In this document: piece after piece, positions 30,275 through 57,305 of the stretch
Layout: each line of letters starts with the position of its first letter
Numbering within the stretch: the stretch's first letter is position 1
Assembly: GCF_002105755.1 (NCBI RefSeq)
Contig: NZ_CP020821.1
Span: forward strand, 868,001-932,000
Source: Mycobacterium colombiense CECT 3035
GTDB lineage: Bacteria; Actinomycetota; Actinomycetes; Mycobacteriales; Mycobacteriaceae
Direction: 5' to 3'
Length of the DNA stretch: 64,000 nucleotides
Notes under the pieces: generated by a model
What the model was told of the DNA's origin: nothing
Databases searched by the model: none
The model's input: only the letters and a program-made list of their open reading frames with translations
Position numbers and translations under genes: made by a program

Positions 30275-31099
30275 ATGCCAATGTTAGGGGGCATCGTGTC
30301 CCGGCTCGCCCGGGTCCAATTCACTGTGGGGTATGCGGCGCTGCTGCTTGCCATCAGTTGCGCCATCCTGGCCCTCGGCCCGCAGGCACATGACATCATC
30401 GTGCAGCGCGCCAGCACCAACGTGCACAACCTGGCGCACGGCCACGTGGGCACGCTGCTGGGCAGCGCGCTGGTGGTCGACGCCGGCCCGCTCTACTTCT
30501 GGCTGCCCTTCCTGACCTGCCTGCTGGCGCTGGCCGAGCTGCATCTGCGCACCATCCGGCTGGTGGTGGCCTTCCTGGTCGGCCACATCGGCGCGACGCT
30601 CCTGGTGGCCGCCGCGCTGGCGGCCTCGGTCGAGTTCGGCTGGCTGCCCGTGTCCATCACCCGGGCCAGCGACGTCGGTATGAGCTACGGCGCGCTGGCG
30701 GTGCTCGGCGCGATGACGGCGGTGATCCCGTCGCGCTGGCGGGCCGCCTGGGTCGGCTGGTGGGTATCGGCGGGCATCGCTTCGGCGATCATCGGCGGCG
30801 ACTTCACCGACGCGGGCCACACGGTCGCGGTGATTCTGGGTGTGCTGGTCTCCGCCCGGTTCCGGCAGCCGATCCACTGGACACCGGCGCGATACCTGAT
30901 GCTGGCCGCGTCGTCGGGCTTCGGCTTCCTGATGCTGGCGCACCACTGGGGCACCCTGGCGGCGACGCCGGTGTTCGGTCTCGTGGGCGCCTTCCTCGCC
31001 TACCAGGTCGCCAAGTTCGCCGGCGGTCGCGGGCTGCCGGCGCTGCCGCTCGACGGTGGCGACCCGCTGGCCGGCCCGCAGCCGGCCGTCGCCGGCTAA
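30275..31099 (+). CDS. Rhomboid-like polytopic membrane protein (Rv1648-like)
   Basis: A 274-residue protein with about six membrane segments. It has rhomboid-like landmarks: a His-containing segment (NLAHGHVGTLLGSALVVD), GMSYGALAVLGA in the place of the protease GxSG helix, and GHTVAVILGVL later. The serine motif reads Gly-Met-Ser-Tyr-Gly, so Ser is present, but the final His context is unusual, and it may be either an active protease or an inactive relative. It is translated right after the adenylate cyclase (3-base gap). M. tuberculosis Rv1648 holds the same place. A second ATG at 30281 is possible. The partner or substrate is unknown. Confidence 0.7.
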   Translation: MPMLGGIVSRLARVQFTVGYAALLLAISCAILALGPQAHDIIVQRASTNVHNLAHGHVGTLLGSALVVDAGPLYFWLPFLTCLLALAELHLRTIRLVVAFLVGHIGATLLVAAALAASVEFGWLPVSITRASDVGMSYGALAVLGAMTAVIPSRWRAAWVGWWVSAGIASAIIGGDFTDAGHTVAVILGVLVSARFRQPIHWTPARYLMLAASSGFGFLMLAHHWGTLAATPVFGLVGAFLAYQVAKFAGGRGLPALPLDGGDPLAGPQPAVAG

Positions 31100-32289
<1,190 letters not shown>

Positions 32290-32290
<1 letters not shown>

Positions 32291-34791
32291 TGCGCGTTCC
32301 GTACAGCTGGCTACGTGAGATCGTGGCGGCCGGCGCGCCGGGCTGGGACGTCGCCCCCGCCGAGCTCGAGCAGGCGCTGGTGCGCATCGGCCACGAGGTC
32401 GAGGAGGTCGCCACCCTCGGGCCCGTCGAGGGTCCGCTGACGGTGGGCCGGGTCACCGCCATCGAGGAACTCACCGGCTTCAAGAAGCCGATCCGGTTCT
32501 GCCACGTCGACGTCGGCGAAGGCAAAGACCGTGAGATCGTCTGCGGTGCAACTAATTTCACCGTGGGTGAGCTGATCGTCGCCGCGCTGCCGGGCACCAC
32601 GCTGCCCGGCGACTTCAAGATCGCCGCCCGCAAAACCTACGGCCGCAACTCCGACGGCATGATCTGCTCGGCGGCGGAACTCGGCATGGGCGCCGACCAC
32701 TCCGGGATCCTGGTGTTGCCGCCGGGCACCGCCGAACCGGGCGCCGACGCCGCCGCGGTGCTGGGCCTGGACGACGTGGTCTTCCACCTGGCGATCACGC
32801 CCGACCGCGGCTACTGCATGTCGCTGCGCGGCCTGGCCCGCGAGGTCGCCTGCGCCTACGACCTGGACTTCGTCGATCCTGCCCAGGTGGTCAAGCCGCT
32901 GCCGGCGAACGGCGAGGCCTGGCCGCTGACCGTGCAGCCCGGCACCGGGGTGCGGCGTTTCGCGCTGCGCCCGGTCACCGGCATCGACCCCGCGGCCGTG
33001 TCGCCGTGGTGGCTGCAGCGCCGGCTGCTGTTGTCCGGCATCCGCGCGACCTCCCCGGCGGTCGACGTGACCAACTACGTGATGCTCGAGCTGGGTCACC
33101 CCATGCACGCCCACGACCGCAAGCGGATCACCGGAAGCTTCAGCGTGCGGTTCGCCCGGCCCGGCGAGACCGTGGTGACCCTGGACGACATCGAGCGCAA
33201 GCTCGAACCGGCCGACGTCCTGATCGTCGACGACACGGCGACCACCGCGATCGGCGGTGTGATGGGTGCCGCGAGCACCGAAGTGCGCGCCGACTCGACC
33301 GACGTGCTGCTCGAGGCCGCGGTCTGGGACCCCGCCGCCGTCTCGCGCACCCAGCGCAGGCTGCATTTGCCCAGCGAGGCCGCCCGCCGCTACGAGCGCG
33401 GCGTGGATCCGGCCATCTCGGTGGCCGCGCTGGACCGGTGCGCCACGCTGCTCGCCGACATCGCCGGCGGGGTGGTCTCCGACGGCCTGACCGACTGGCG
33501 CGGTGACCCGCCGGTCGGCGACTCGGTCACCGATTGGGCCGGGACGCCCATCGAGATCTCCGTCGACCTGCCCGATCGCGTCGCCGGGGTGAGCTATGCC
33601 CCGGGCGTGACCGCCAGGCGGCTCACCCAGATCGGCGCCGAGGTGGCGGAGCGGGGTGACACGTTGACGGTGACCCCGCCCAGCTGGCGGCCCGACCTCG
33701 TGCAGCCCGCGGACCTCGTCGAGGAGGTGTTGCGGCTCGAGGGACTGGACGTCATCCCGTCGGTCTTGCCGTCGGCACCGGCCGGGCGGGGCCTGTCGGC
33801 CGCGCAGAAGCGCCGCCGCGCCATCGGCAAGGCGCTGGCCCAATCGGGCTATGTCGAGATCCTGCCGACGCCGTTTCTGCCCGCGGGCGTGTTCGACCTG
33901 TGGGGCCTGCCGGACGACGACCCGCGGCGCACCACCACCGATGTGCTCAACCCGCTGGAGGCCGATCGCCCGCACCTGGCCACCACGCTGCTGCCCGCAT
34001 TGCTGGAAGCGTTGGTGCGCAACGTCTCTCGTGGGCTGGTCGACGTCTCGCTGTATGCCCTGGCGCAGGTGGTCCGCCCGACGACCGACACCCGCGCGGT
34101 GGACGTCATCCCCGTCGACCGCCGGCCCACCGACGCCGAGATCGCCGTCCTGGACGCGTCGTTGCCGCGGCAGCCGCAGCACGTCGCGGCGGTGCTGGCC
34201 GGCCTGCGCGAACACCGCGGACCCTGGGGCCCGGGCCGCCGGGCCGAGGCCGCCGACGCGTTCGAGGCGGTCCGCATCATCGCCCGCGCGAGCGGAATCG
34301 ACGTGCGGCTACGCGCGGCGCAGCAGCTGCCGTGGCATCCGGGTCGGTGCGCCGAGGTGCTCGTCGGGGACACCCCGGTGGGTTACGCGGGCCAGCTGCA
34401 TCCCGCGGTGATCGAGCGCTCCGGGCTGCCGAAGGGCACCTGCGCCCTCGAGCTGGACCTGGATGCGATGCCCATCGCCGCGGCGCTGCCGGCGCCCCGG
34501 GTGTCGCCGTTCCCGGCCGTCTTTCAGGACGTCAGCCTGGTGGTGGCCGCGGACGTGCCGGCCCAGGCGGTGGCCGACGCCGTCCGCGCGGGCGCGGGGG
34601 AGCTGCTCGAAGACCTGCAGCTGTTCGACGTGTTCACCGGTCCGCAGATCGGCGAGGACCGCAAGTCGCTGACCTTCGCGCTGCGGTTCCGCGCGCCCGA
34701 TCGCACGCTCACCGAGGACGACGCCACCGCGGCCCGCGACGCGGCGGTCCGCCGCGCCGCCGAGGCGGTCGGCGCGGAGCTGCGCGGCTAG
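32290..34791 (+). CDS. pheT: Phenylalanyl-tRNA synthetase beta subunit
   Basis: An 833-residue beta chain. Domains in order: the N-terminal tRNA-binding EMAP-like domain (about 45-155, with KICSAAEL-type [12 protein letters not shown]), B3/B4 editing domain ([10 protein letters not shown]...) which removes mischarged tyrosine, B5 DNA-binding-like domain, the inactive class II core, and the C-terminal anticodon-binding FDX domain ([15 protein letters not shown] to the end). The ATG at 32290 shares one base with the pheS stop (TGATG), which couples translation of the two subunits. A GTG three bases earlier is also in frame. Confidence 0.96.
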
Positions 34792-34812
34792 CGGAATGGA
34801 TTTGCAAACCAC

Positions 34813-40092
<5,280 letters not shown>

Positions 40093-40141
40093 CGCCGCGG
40101 CGACGACGATGCAGAGCGAAGCGATGCGGAGGAGTGGCGCA

Positions 40142-40636
40142 ATGACGCGCAGCAAGACCACACCCGAGACCACCAGGGCCGGCCGGCAGGCCCGCATCGT
40201 GGCCATCCTGTCGTCGGCCGAGGTGCGCAGCCAGAGCGAACTGGCCGCGCTGCTGGCCGACGAGGGCATCGACGTCACCCAGGCCACGCTGTCACGGGAT
40301 TTGGAAGAACTGGGCGCGGTCAAGCTGCGCGGCGCCGACGGCGGGGTCGGCGTCTACATGGTTCCCGAGGACGGCAACCCGGTGCGCGGGGTGACCGGCG
40401 GCACCGCACGGCTGTCCCGGTTGCTGAGCGAGCTGCTGGTGTCGGCCGACGCCAGCGCGAACCTCGCGGTGCTGCGCACCCCGCCCGGCGCCGCCGACTA
40501 CCTGGCCAGCGCGATCGACCGCGCGGCGCTACCGTACGTCGTCGGCACCATCGCCGGCGATGACACCGTCTTCGTGGCCGCTCGAGAGCCGATGACCGGC
40601 GCCGAGCTGGCCACCACCCTGGAAAGACTCACGTAA
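40142..40636 (+). CDS. argR: Arginine repressor
   Basis: A 164-residue ArgR. The N-terminal winged helix (about 15-75) has the signature [34 protein letters not shown], and the C-terminal hexamerisation and arginine-binding domain has [17 protein letters not shown] and [12 protein letters not shown] chose the ATG at 40142 because GGAGGAG precedes it; ATGs further up at 40109 and 40124 lack one. The gap of 49 bases from argF is the first in the operon, which may allow separate expression. It probably binds the box before argC. Confidence 0.94.
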   Translation: MTRSKTTPETTRAGRQARIVAILSSAEVRSQSELAALLADEGIDVTQATLSRDLEELGAVKLRGADGGVGVYMVPEDGNPVRGVTGGTARLSRLLSELLVSADASANLAVLRTPPGAADYLASAIDRAALPYVVGTIAGDDTVFVAAREPMTGAELATTLERLT

Positions 40637-40674
40637 AACTCGCGTAAGCGCTTCAAGTGTAAGGAGATTGGTTC

Positions 40675-43307
<2,633 letters not shown>

Positions 43308-43418
43308 GATGAGGTTGGTTTCCCTGACGGGCCGTGCCATGCAGACTAGACTTCGAGCTCAAAGCGATCCGGATGAACGTTTCGGGCCGGGTCCTCGTCA
43401 CCAAGGGGTGGGAGAACA

Positions 43419-44480
43419 ATGAGCGTCGTCGCCGGCGTCTTCGGTGCGCTGCCACCGCACCGGTACTCCCAGCGTGAGCTCACCGACTTCTTCGTCAGCA
43501 TCCCGGAGTTCGAGGGCTACGAGGACATCGTCCGGCAGCTGCACGCCAGCGCCAAAGTCGGCAGCCGTCACCTGGTGTTGCCGCTGGAGCAGTACCCCGC
43601 GCTGACCGACTTCGGGATGGCGAACCGGATCTTCACCGAGCACGCCGTGAAGCTGGGCTGCGAGGCCCTGTCCGGCGCGCTTGACGAGGCGGGACTGCAG
43701 CCGCGCGACGTCGACGTGCTCGTCACCACCACCGTCACCGGCCTCACCGTGCCCTCGGTGGACGCGCGGATCGCCGCGCATCTCGGCCTGCGCGACGACG
43801 TGCGGCGGGTGCCGCTGTTCGGCCTCGGCTGCGTGGCCGGCGCCGCCGGCGTGGCCCGGCTGAACGACTACCTGCGCGGCGCGCCGGACGCCGTGGCCGC
43901 CCTGATCTCCGTCGAGCTCTGCTCGTTGACCTACCCCGGATACAAGCCGTCGCTGGCCGGTCTGGTCGGCAGCGCCCTGTTCGCCGACGGGGCCGCGGCG
44001 GTGGTGGCCGTCGGTGAGCGGCGCGCCGAGCAACTGGCGGCCGGCGGGCCCACCATCCTGGACTCGCGCAGCCACCTGTATCCCGACTCGCTGCGCACCA
44101 TGGGCTTCGACGTGGGCGCCACCGGCTTCGAACTGGTGCTGTCCAAGGACGTCGCGGCCGTCGTCGAGCAGTACATCGAGGGGGACGTTACCAAGTTCCT
44201 GGGGGCGCACGGCCTGACCACCGAAGACATCGGTGCCTTCGTGAGCCACCCCGGCGGCCCCAAGGTCATCGAGGCCATCAACGCGGCGCTCGGCTTGGCG
44301 CCCGAGGCCCTCGAACTCACCTGGCGTTCACTCGGCGAGATCGGCAACCTGTCGTCGGCGTCGGTGCTGCACGTGCTGCGCGACACCATGGCCAAGCCGC
44401 CGCCGAGCGGAAGCCCCGGTCTGATGCTCGCGATGGGTCCAGGATTCTGTTCCGAACTGGTGTTGTTGCGTTGGCATTGA
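43419..44480 (+). CDS. pks10: Type III polyketide synthase (Pks10 type)
   Basis: A 353-residue chalcone-synthase-like homodimer with the catalytic triad Cys138 (FGLGCVAGA), His277 (SHPGGPKV) and Asn310 (NLSSASV). Type III synthases accept an acyl starter, add malonyl units and cyclise the chain without a carrier protein. The M. tuberculosis Pks10 has the same length and the same place, directly after argH. Mycobacterial Pks10/Pks11-type enzymes are linked to alkylpyrones, lipid quinones and DIM-related lipids in the literature as I recall it, so the exact product is open. GGGAG precedes the ATG. It lies 49 bases before pks7. Confidence 0.93.
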   Translation: MSVVAGVFGALPPHRYSQRELTDFFVSIPEFEGYEDIVRQLHASAKVGSRHLVLPLEQYPALTDFGMANRIFTEHAVKLGCEALSGALDEAGLQPRDVDVLVTTTVTGLTVPSVDARIAAHLGLRDDVRRVPLFGLGCVAGAAGVARLNDYLRGAPDAVAALISVELCSLTYPGYKPSLAGLVGSALFADGAAAVVAVGERRAEQLAAGGPTILDSRSHLYPDSLRTMGFDVGATGFELVLSKDVAAVVEQYIEGDVTKFLGAHGLTTEDIGAFVSHPGGPKVIEAINAALGLAPEALELTWRSLGEIGNLSSASVLHVLRDTMAKPPPSGSPGLMLAMGPGFCSELVLLRWH

Positions 44481-44529
44481 TCCTCTCCCGCGGAAGTATC
44501 GCTGTGAGTGACATGAGAGGCCGCCTTCG

Positions 44530-50918
<6,389 letters not shown>

Positions 50919-50937
50919 CACCCCGCAAGGAGCAACG

Positions 50938-53900
50938 ATGCCGGGCACCTCGCAACACGTCGACTACCTGAAACGCCTCACGGCGGATCTCAGGCGGACC
51001 CGGCGGCGTGTCGCGGAACTGGAGGGCCAACTCTTTGAGCCGGTCGCCGTGGTGGGAATGGCATGTCGCTACGCCGGGGGCGTGGAATCGCCAGAAGACC
51101 TGTGGCAACTCGTGATCGAGGGCCGCGACACGGTGTCGGACTTCCCAGCCGACCGCGGTTGGGACGTCGAGGGGTTGTACGACCCCGACCCCGACGCCAA
51201 GGGCAAGATGTACACCCGGCAGGGCAGCTTCCTGCAGGACGCGGGTGACTTCGACGCCGGATTCTTCGGCATCGGGCCCAGCGAGGCGCTGGCCATGGAC
51301 CCCCAGCAACGGATGATGCTGGAGATCTGCTGGGAAGCGTTGGAGCGGGCCGGCATCGACCCCTTCGCCCTGCGCGGCTCGGCGACCGGCGTCTTCGCCG
51401 GGGTGATCCACGCCGGCTATGGCGGCGAGGTGAAGGGCGAGCTGGAGGGCTACGGGCTCACCGGCTCGACGCTGAGCGTGACCTCGGGCCGGGTGTCCTA
51501 CGTCCTGGGCCTGGAGGGCCCGGCGGTGTCGGTGGATACCGCCTGCTCGTCGTCGCTGGTCTCGATGCATCTGGCCGCGCAGTCGCTGCGGTCCGGGGAA
51601 TGCGATCTGGCGCTGGCCGGTGGGGTGACCGTGATGGCCACCCCTGCGGCTTTCGTCGAGTTCAGCCGCCAGCGCGCGCTGGCCCCCGATGGTCGCTGCA
51701 AGGTGTACGCCGGTGCGGCGGACGGGACTTCGTGGTCGGAGGGCGCGGGCGTCCTGGTGCTGGAGCGGTTGGCCGATGCGCGGCGCCTCGGGCATCCCGT
51801 CCTGGCGGTACTGCGCGGCACGGCGGTCAACCAGGACGGCGCGTCGAACGGGTTGACGGCGCCCAATGGGCCGTCGCAACAGCGGGTGATCCGCGCGGCG
51901 CTGGCGAACGCCGGGCTGGCGGCCGCGGACGTGGATGTCGTCGAGGGCCACGGGACGGGGACGGTGCTCGGGGATCCCATCGAGGCCCAGGCGCTGCTGG
52001 CGACCTATGGGCAGGATCGTCCCGCGGACCGGCCGCTGTGGTTGGGGTCGATCAAATCCAACATCGGTCACACGTCGGCCGCGGCGGGGGTGGCCGGGGT
52101 GATCAAGATGGTGCAGGCGATCCGGCACGGGGTGATGCCCAAGACGCTGCATGTGGATGTCCCGTCGCCGCATGTGGATTGGACGTCCGGCGCGGTGTCG
52201 CTGTTGACCGAGCCGCAGCCGTGGCCGGATCACGGCGGGATACGGCGGGCGGGTGTCTCGTCGTTCGGGATCAGCGGCACCAACGCGCACGTGATCGTCG
52301 AGCAGGCCCCGGCGCAACTCGACAGCGACGCCGAACCGGTGGCGGGGCCGTCGAATCCGGTGATCCCGTGGGTGATTTCGGCCCGGTCGCCCGAGGCGTT
52401 GGCCGGCCAGGCCCAGCGGCTGCTGGACCGGCTGAGCGCCGACGCGGATGCGCGGGCGGTGGATGTCGGGTGGTCGCTGGCGACCAATCGGGCGGCCTTC
52501 GAGCACCGCGCGGTGCTGATCGGTCGCGACCGCGAGGCGCTGACAACGGGGTTGGCGGGGTTGGCCTCCGGGCGGCCCGACCCGGGCGCGCTGGTCGGCC
52601 GGACCCGGCCGGCGGGCAAGCGGGTGTTCGTCTTTCCCGGCCAGGGCTCGCAGTCGCTCGGGATGGGCGCCGAGCTGTACGACCGTTTTCCCGCGTTCGC
52701 GCAGGCCTTCGACGAGGCGGTCGCCGCGGTGGACGCGCACGCGCGGCTGCCGCTGCGCGAGGTGATGTGGGGCACCGACCCGGAGTTGTTGCAGAGCACG
52801 GAGTTCGCGCAACCGGCGTTGTTCGTCGTCGAGATCGCGCTGGCCGCGTTGTGGCAATCCTTCGGTATCACACCGGATGTGGTGATCGGGCATTCGGTGG
52901 GCGAGATCGCCGCGGCGTGCGTGGCGGGGGCGATGCCGCTGCCCGACGCGGCGCGGCTGGTGGCGGCGCGCGGCCGGCTGATGGCCGGGCTGCCCGCCGG
53001 CGGGGTGATGGTCGCCGTCAGCGCAACCGAAGCCGAGGTGGCCGGACTGCTGAACGGCGCCGTGAGCATTGCGGCGGTCAACGGCCCGCGGTCGCTGGTG
53101 CTCTCCGGTGAGCGGGACGCGGTGGGGGCGGTCGCGGACCGGCTGGCCGCCGGCGGCGCCCGGGTGCACCGGCTGGCGGTCTCGCACGCGTTTCACTCGC
53201 CGTTGATGGAGCCGATGATGGGGGAGTTCGCGGCGGTGGCCGCCGGCGTGTCGGCCGGCCAGCCGCGGATCGCCCTGGTGTCCAACCTGACCGGGCAGCT
53301 GGCCGGCCCCGACTATGGGACCGCCGGGTACTGGGTCGACCACGTGCGCAAGCCGGTGCGATTCGTCGACGGTGTGCAGCTGGCCGAATCCCTTGGTGCC
53401 GGGGTGTTCCTGGAGGTGGGTCCCGGCGCGGCGTTGACGTCCGCGGTGGAGCAGTCGCTGACCACCGAGCGCGCCACCTCGGTGGTGAGCATGGCCAAGG
53501 ACCGGCCCGAGGTGGACTCGCTGCTGCGGGCGGCGGGGCAGCTGTTCACGGCCGGCGCCGACGTGCGATGGGCCGCGGCGTTTGCGGACGGCTGGGCACG
53601 CCGTGTCGAGCTGCCCACGTATGCCTTTGTGCGGCGCAGGTTTTGGTTGTCCAGCGATTCGGTGGGTTCGGCCAACATCGCCAGCCTGGGTCTGGCCGAG
53701 GCCGAGCACGCGCTGCTGGGCGCGGTGGTGGACCGGCCGGATTCCGGCGGCGTGGTGTTGACGGGCCGGCTGTCGATCGCCGCTCAGCCCTGGCTTGCCG
53801 ACCACGCGGTGGCCGGCACGGTGCTGTTCCCGGGCGCCGGCTTCGTCGAGTTGGCGTTGCGGGCCGGCGACGAGGTCGGCTGCTCGGTGGTCGAGGAGTT

Positions 53901-56900
53901 GACGCTGGCGGCGCCGCTGGTGGTGCCTGCGGCCGGGGTGGTGCATCTTCAGGTCGTGGTGGCCGGGGCAGGCGACGCGGGCACACGCACGGTCACGGTG
54001 TATTCGCGTGCCGCCCAATCTGATTGGGTGTTGCACGCCGAGGGCGTGTTGAGCGGCGGTGCGCCGGCACCTGACACCGACCTGTCGGTGTGGCCGCCGC
54101 CGGGCGCGGACGCGGTGGACGTGACCGGCGCGTACGACGGCCTGGCCGGACGCGGCTACGGATACGGGCCGGCCTTTCGCGGGCTGCGGACCGTATGGCG
54201 AAGGGGGACTGAGACTTTCGCCGAGGTGGAGCTTCCAGAACAGGCCGGGGTGGCGACCGGCGGGTTCGGCATCCACCCGGTGCTGCTGGATGCCGCGCTG
54301 CACGCCCTGGGCGTCGCCGACGAGCGGATCGAGACGGTCTTGCCGTTCTCGTGGCAAGGAGTGTGCCTGAACGCGGCCGGCGCGTCCCGGGTCCGGGTCA
54401 GGCTGGCGCCGGTCGGCGCCGGCGCCGTGTCGGTCGAGCTGGCCGACTCGTCGGGGCTGCCGGTCCTGTCGGTGCGCGAGCTCGTGACGCGCGCCGTCTC
54501 GGCCGACCAGCTGGCCGCGGCCGTGGCGGCGCGCTCCGGCAGCGGTGAGCTGCTCGACGTGGTGTGGTCACCGGTCTCGCCGCCCGGCAACGACGTTGGC
54601 TCGGACATCACCGTCTGGGAGTCACCGCCGGCCGGCCCGGGCGCGGTCGGCTCGGTCTACCGCGCGACCCACGAGGCCCTGGGTGTGCTGCAATCCTGGC
54701 TGACGGCTGAGCAGGCCGGGGTCCTGGTGGTGCTGACCCGCGGGGCGGTGGGCCTGGCGGGCGAGGACGTCGCGGACCTGGCCGGTGCCGCGGTGTGGGG
54801 GTTGACCCGTTCGGCCCAGGCCGAGCATCCCGGCCGCGTGGTGCTGGTCGACACCGACGGGACCCTGGATGTCGCAGCGGTGATCGGCGGTTGTGGCGAG
54901 CCGCAATTGGTGGTGCGCGACGGCGTGGCCTACAGCGCCCGGCTGAAGCCGGCCGACCAACGGCCGCTGCTGCGGTTGCCCGATCCGCCGTCGGCATGGC
55001 GGCTGGCCGCCGGCGATGCCGGGACGCTCGAGGACCTGGCGGTGCAGGAGTACCCGCCGGCGGCGCTGGAGTCCGGTCAGGTGCGCGTCACCGTGGCCGC
55101 CGCCGGGGTGAACTTCCGCGATGTGCTGGTGGCGCTGGGCATGTACCCGGGTGCGGCGCAGCTGGGCGCCGAGGGCGCGGGAATCGTCACCGAACTCGGC
55201 GCCGGCGTGGCGGATCTGGCCGTCGGCGACGCGGTCATGGGGATCTTCGGACTCGCCGGCTCCGAGGCCGCCGTCGACCGCCGGTTGGTGACCCGGGTGC
55301 CGCGGGGCTGGTCGATGGCGCAGGCCGCGGCCGTGCCGGTGGTGTTTTTGACGGCGTATTACGGGCTGTCGGTGCTGGCCGGTCTGCGCGCCGGGCAGCG
55401 GGTGCTGGTGCATGCCGCCACCGGCGGGGTGGGCATGGCCGCGGTGCAGCTGGCCAGGCACTGGGGCGCCGAAGTGTTCGCGACCGCCAGCCGTGGTAAG
55501 TGGGACACCTTGCGCGTCATGGGGTTCGACGACGCGCACATCGCGGATTCGCGCACCCTGGATTTCGAGCAGAAGTTCGCCGGCGGCATGGACGTGGTGC
55601 TCAACTCCCTGGCGGGGGAGTTCAACGACGCGTCGCTGCGGCTGCTGGGGCCCGGCGGCCGCTTCATCGAAATGGGCAAGACCGACCTGCGTGACCCGGA
55701 TGCCGTCGCGGCCGACCATCCCGGGGTGACGTATCGCGCGTTCGATCTCATGGAGGCCGGCCCCGACCGCATCGCCGAGATGCTGGCCGAATTGATGGAC
55801 CTGTTCGCCAGAGGTGTCCTGATGCCGTTGCCGGTCAAGGAATTCGATGCGCGCAGCGCCGCCGACGCCTACCGGTTTGTCAGCCAGGCCCGCCACGTCG
55901 GCAAGGTCGTGCTCACCATGCCGGACGGGCCCGCCGGGCTGGCCGGCGGCACCGCGCTGATCACCGGCGGCACCGGCATGGCGGGTTCGGCGGTGGCGCG
56001 TCATCTCGTCGAGCGGCACCGGGTGCCGCATGTGCTGCTGGTCAGCCGCAGCGGGGAACGCGCGGGCGGCATGGCCGACTTGGCCGCCGAGTTGCGCGAA
56101 TTGGGCGCATCGGTGTCCGTTGCGGCCTGCGATGTCGGTGACCGGGACGCCGTCGCCGAGCTGCTGGCGCAGGTGCCGGCGCGGTACCCGTTGCGCTCGG
56201 TGTTCCACGCCGCGGGGGTGCTCGACGACGCGGTGCTCGCGTCACTGACGCCCGCGCGCATCGACACGGTGTTGCGGGCCAAGGTCGACGGTGCCTGGAA
56301 TCTGCACGAGCTGACCGGCGGGCTGAATCTGTCGGCGTTCGTGGCGTTTTCGTCGATGGCGGGCATCGTCGGGGCGCCGGGCCAGGGGAACTACGCGGCG
56401 GCCAACAGCTTCCTCGACGCGCTGGCGGCGCACCGGCGCACTCGCGGGCTGCCGGGACTCTCGGTGGCCTGGGGGATGTGGGAAGAGACTTCGACCATGA
56501 CCCAGCACCTCGGCGAGCGTGACAAGGCGAGGATGAGCCGGGCCGGGCTGAGCGCGCTGTCCACTCGCCAGGCGCTGGAGCTGCTGGATGCCGCGTTGCT
56601 GACCGAACAGCCGATGGTGGTGGCCACCCGGCTGGACCGGGCGGCGCTGGCGCACCACGGCGACACGTTGCCGCCGCTGCTGAGCCAGTTGGCCACCCGC
56701 CCGGCCCGCCGGGTGCTGGAGCACACCGACATGGTCTCGCTGACGGGCCTGCGGGCGCGGCTGGAGGGCATGACCCCCGACCAGCGACACAGCGAACTGG
56801 TGGAATTGGTGTGCAGCAACGCGGCCACGGTGCTGGGCCACAGCTTTGCGGACGTCAATGCCGACGACGCGTTCGGCGACCTCGGGTTCGATTCGCTGAC

Positions 56901-57303
56901 CGCGGTCGAACTGCGCAACCGGCTGAAAATCGCCACTGGGCTTACCCTTTCGCCCACGCTGATCTTCGATCAGCCCACGCCGGGCGCGCTCGCCGAGCAC
57001 CTCGGCGCCCAGCTGGCCGGCAGCGCCCCCGGCGCCCCCGCGATCGGTGCCGCCGCGGCGCCCGATCGCATGGCCCGCTTCAACGACATCGCCCGGGAGC
57101 TGCAGGCGCTGCTGGGCCAGCCCGACCTGAGCCCCGGTGACAAGGCGCAGCTCATCACCCGGCTGGAAGGCCTGTTGGCCGCGGCGACCGGCCGGGCGCA
57201 GGCCCCGCTGCTCGAACACCCCGCGGACGCGTTCGACGACGACATCGCCACCGCCACCGAGAGCCAGCTGTTCGCGATTCTCGACGAGGAAGCCGGCCCC
57301 TGA
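50938..57303 (+). CDS. pks8/pks17-type reducing type I polyketide synthase (single intact gene)
   Basis: A 2121-residue module: docking helices (1-35), KS (Cys203), AT (Ser653 in GHSVGE and HAFH near 750, the malonyl signature), DH (His956 in [12 protein letters not shown]), ER (about 1370-1670), KR (GGTGMAGSA near 1675; SSMAG, YAAAN), ACP (Ser1986) and a C-terminal docking tail ([14 protein letters not shown]). In M. tuberculosis H37Rv the equivalent is two genes, pks8 and pks17 (together also called msl5, linked to branched unsaturated fatty acids). Here it is one unbroken frame. The ATG at 50938 has AAGGAG 7 or so bases before it, 19 bases after pks7. The tail almost matches that of Pks7, so both may pass their chains to the same partner. 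Confidence 0.93.
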   Translation: MPGTSQHVDYLKRLTADLRRTRRRVAELEGQLFEPVAVVGMACRYAGGVESPEDLWQLVIEGRDTVSDFPADRGWDVEGLYDPDPDAKGKMYTRQGSFLQDAGDFDAGFFGIGPSEALAMDPQQRMMLEICWEALERAGIDPFALRGSATGVFAGVIHAGYGGEVKGELEGYGLTGSTLSVTSGRVSYVLGLEGPAVSVDTACSSSLVSMHLAAQSLRSGECDLALAGGVTVMATPAAFVEFSRQRALAPDGRCKVYAGAADGTSWSEGAGVLVLERLADARRLGHPVLAVLRGTAVNQDGASNGLTAPNGPSQQRVIRAALANAGLAAADVDVVEGHGTGTVLGDPIEAQALLATYGQDRPADRPLWLGSIKSNIGHTSAAAGVAGVIKMVQAIRHGVMPKTLHVDVPSPHVDWTSGAVSLLTEPQPWPDHGGIRRAGVSSFGISGTNAHVIVEQAPAQLDSDAEPVAGPSNPVIPWVISARSPEALAGQAQRLLDRLSADADARAVDVGWSLATNRAAFEHRAVLIGRDREALTTGLAGLASGRPDPGALVGRTRPAGKRVFVFPGQGSQSLGMGAELYDRFPAFAQAFDEAVAAVDAHARLPLREVMWGTDPELLQSTEFAQPALFVVEIALAALWQSFGITPDVVIGHSVGEIAAACVAGAMPLPDAARLVAARGRLMAGLPAGGVMVAVSATEAEVAGLLNGAVSIAAVNGPRSLVLSGERDAVGAVADRLAAGGARVHRLAVSHAFHSPLMEPMMGEFAAVAAGVSAGQPRIALVSNLTGQLAGPDYGTAGYWVDHVRKPVRFVDGVQLAESLGAGVFLEVGPGAALTSAVEQSLTTERATSVVSMAKDRPEVDSLLRAAGQLFTAGADVRWAAAFADGWARRVELPTYAFVRRRFWLSSDSVGSANIASLGLAEAEHALLGAVVDRPDSGGVVLTGRLSIAAQPWLADHAVAGTVLFPGAGFVELALRAGDEVGCSVVEELTLAAPLVVPAAGVVHLQVVVAGAGDAGTRTVTVYSRAAQSDWVLHAEGVLSGGAPAPDTDLSVWPPPGADAVDVTGAYDGLAGRGYGYGPAFRGLRTVWRRGTETFAEVELPEQAGVATGGFGIHPVLLDAALHALGVADERIETVLPFSWQGVCLNAAGASRVRVRLAPVGAGAVSVELADSSGLPVLSVRELVTRAVSADQLAAAVAARSGSGELLDVVWSPVSPPGNDVGSDITVWESPPAGPGAVGSVYRATHEALGVLQSWLTAEQAGVLVVLTRGAVGLAGEDVADLAGAAVWGLTRSAQAEHPGRVVLVDTDGTLDVAAVIGGCGEPQLVVRDGVAYSARLKPADQRPLLRLPDPPSAWRLAAGDAGTLEDLAVQEYPPAALESGQVRVTVAAAGVNFRDVLVALGMYPGAAQLGAEGAGIVTELGAGVADLAVGDAVMGIFGLAGSEAAVDRRLVTRVPRGWSMAQAAAVPVVFLTAYYGLSVLAGLRAGQRVLVHAATGGVGMAAVQLARHWGAEVFATASRGKWDTLRVMGFDDAHIADSRTLDFEQKFAGGMDVVLNSLAGEFNDASLRLLGPGGRFIEMGKTDLRDPDAVAADHPGVTYRAFDLMEAGPDRIAEMLAELMDLFARGVLMPLPVKEFDARSAADAYRFVSQARHVGKVVLTMPDGPAGLAGGTALITGGTGMAGSAVARHLVERHRVPHVLLVSRSGERAGGMADLAAELRELGASVSVAACDVGDRDAVAELLAQVPARYPLRSVFHAAGVLDDAVLASLTPARIDTVLRAKVDGAWNLHELTGGLNLSAFVAFSSMAGIVGAPGQGNYAAANSFLDALAAHRRTRGLPGLSVAWGMWEETSTMTQHLGERDKARMSRAGLSALSTRQALELLDAALLTEQPMVVATRLDRAALAHHGDTLPPLLSQLATRPARRVLEHTDMVSLTGLRARLEGMTPDQRHSELVELVCSNAATVLGHSFADVNADDAFGDLGFDSLTAVELRNRLKIATGLTLSPTLIFDQPTPGALAEHLGAQLAGSAPGAPAIGAAAAPDRMARFNDIARELQALLGQPDLSPGDKAQLITRLEGLLAAATGRAQAPLLEHPADAFDDDIATATESQLFAILDEEAGP

Positions 57304-57305
57304 CG

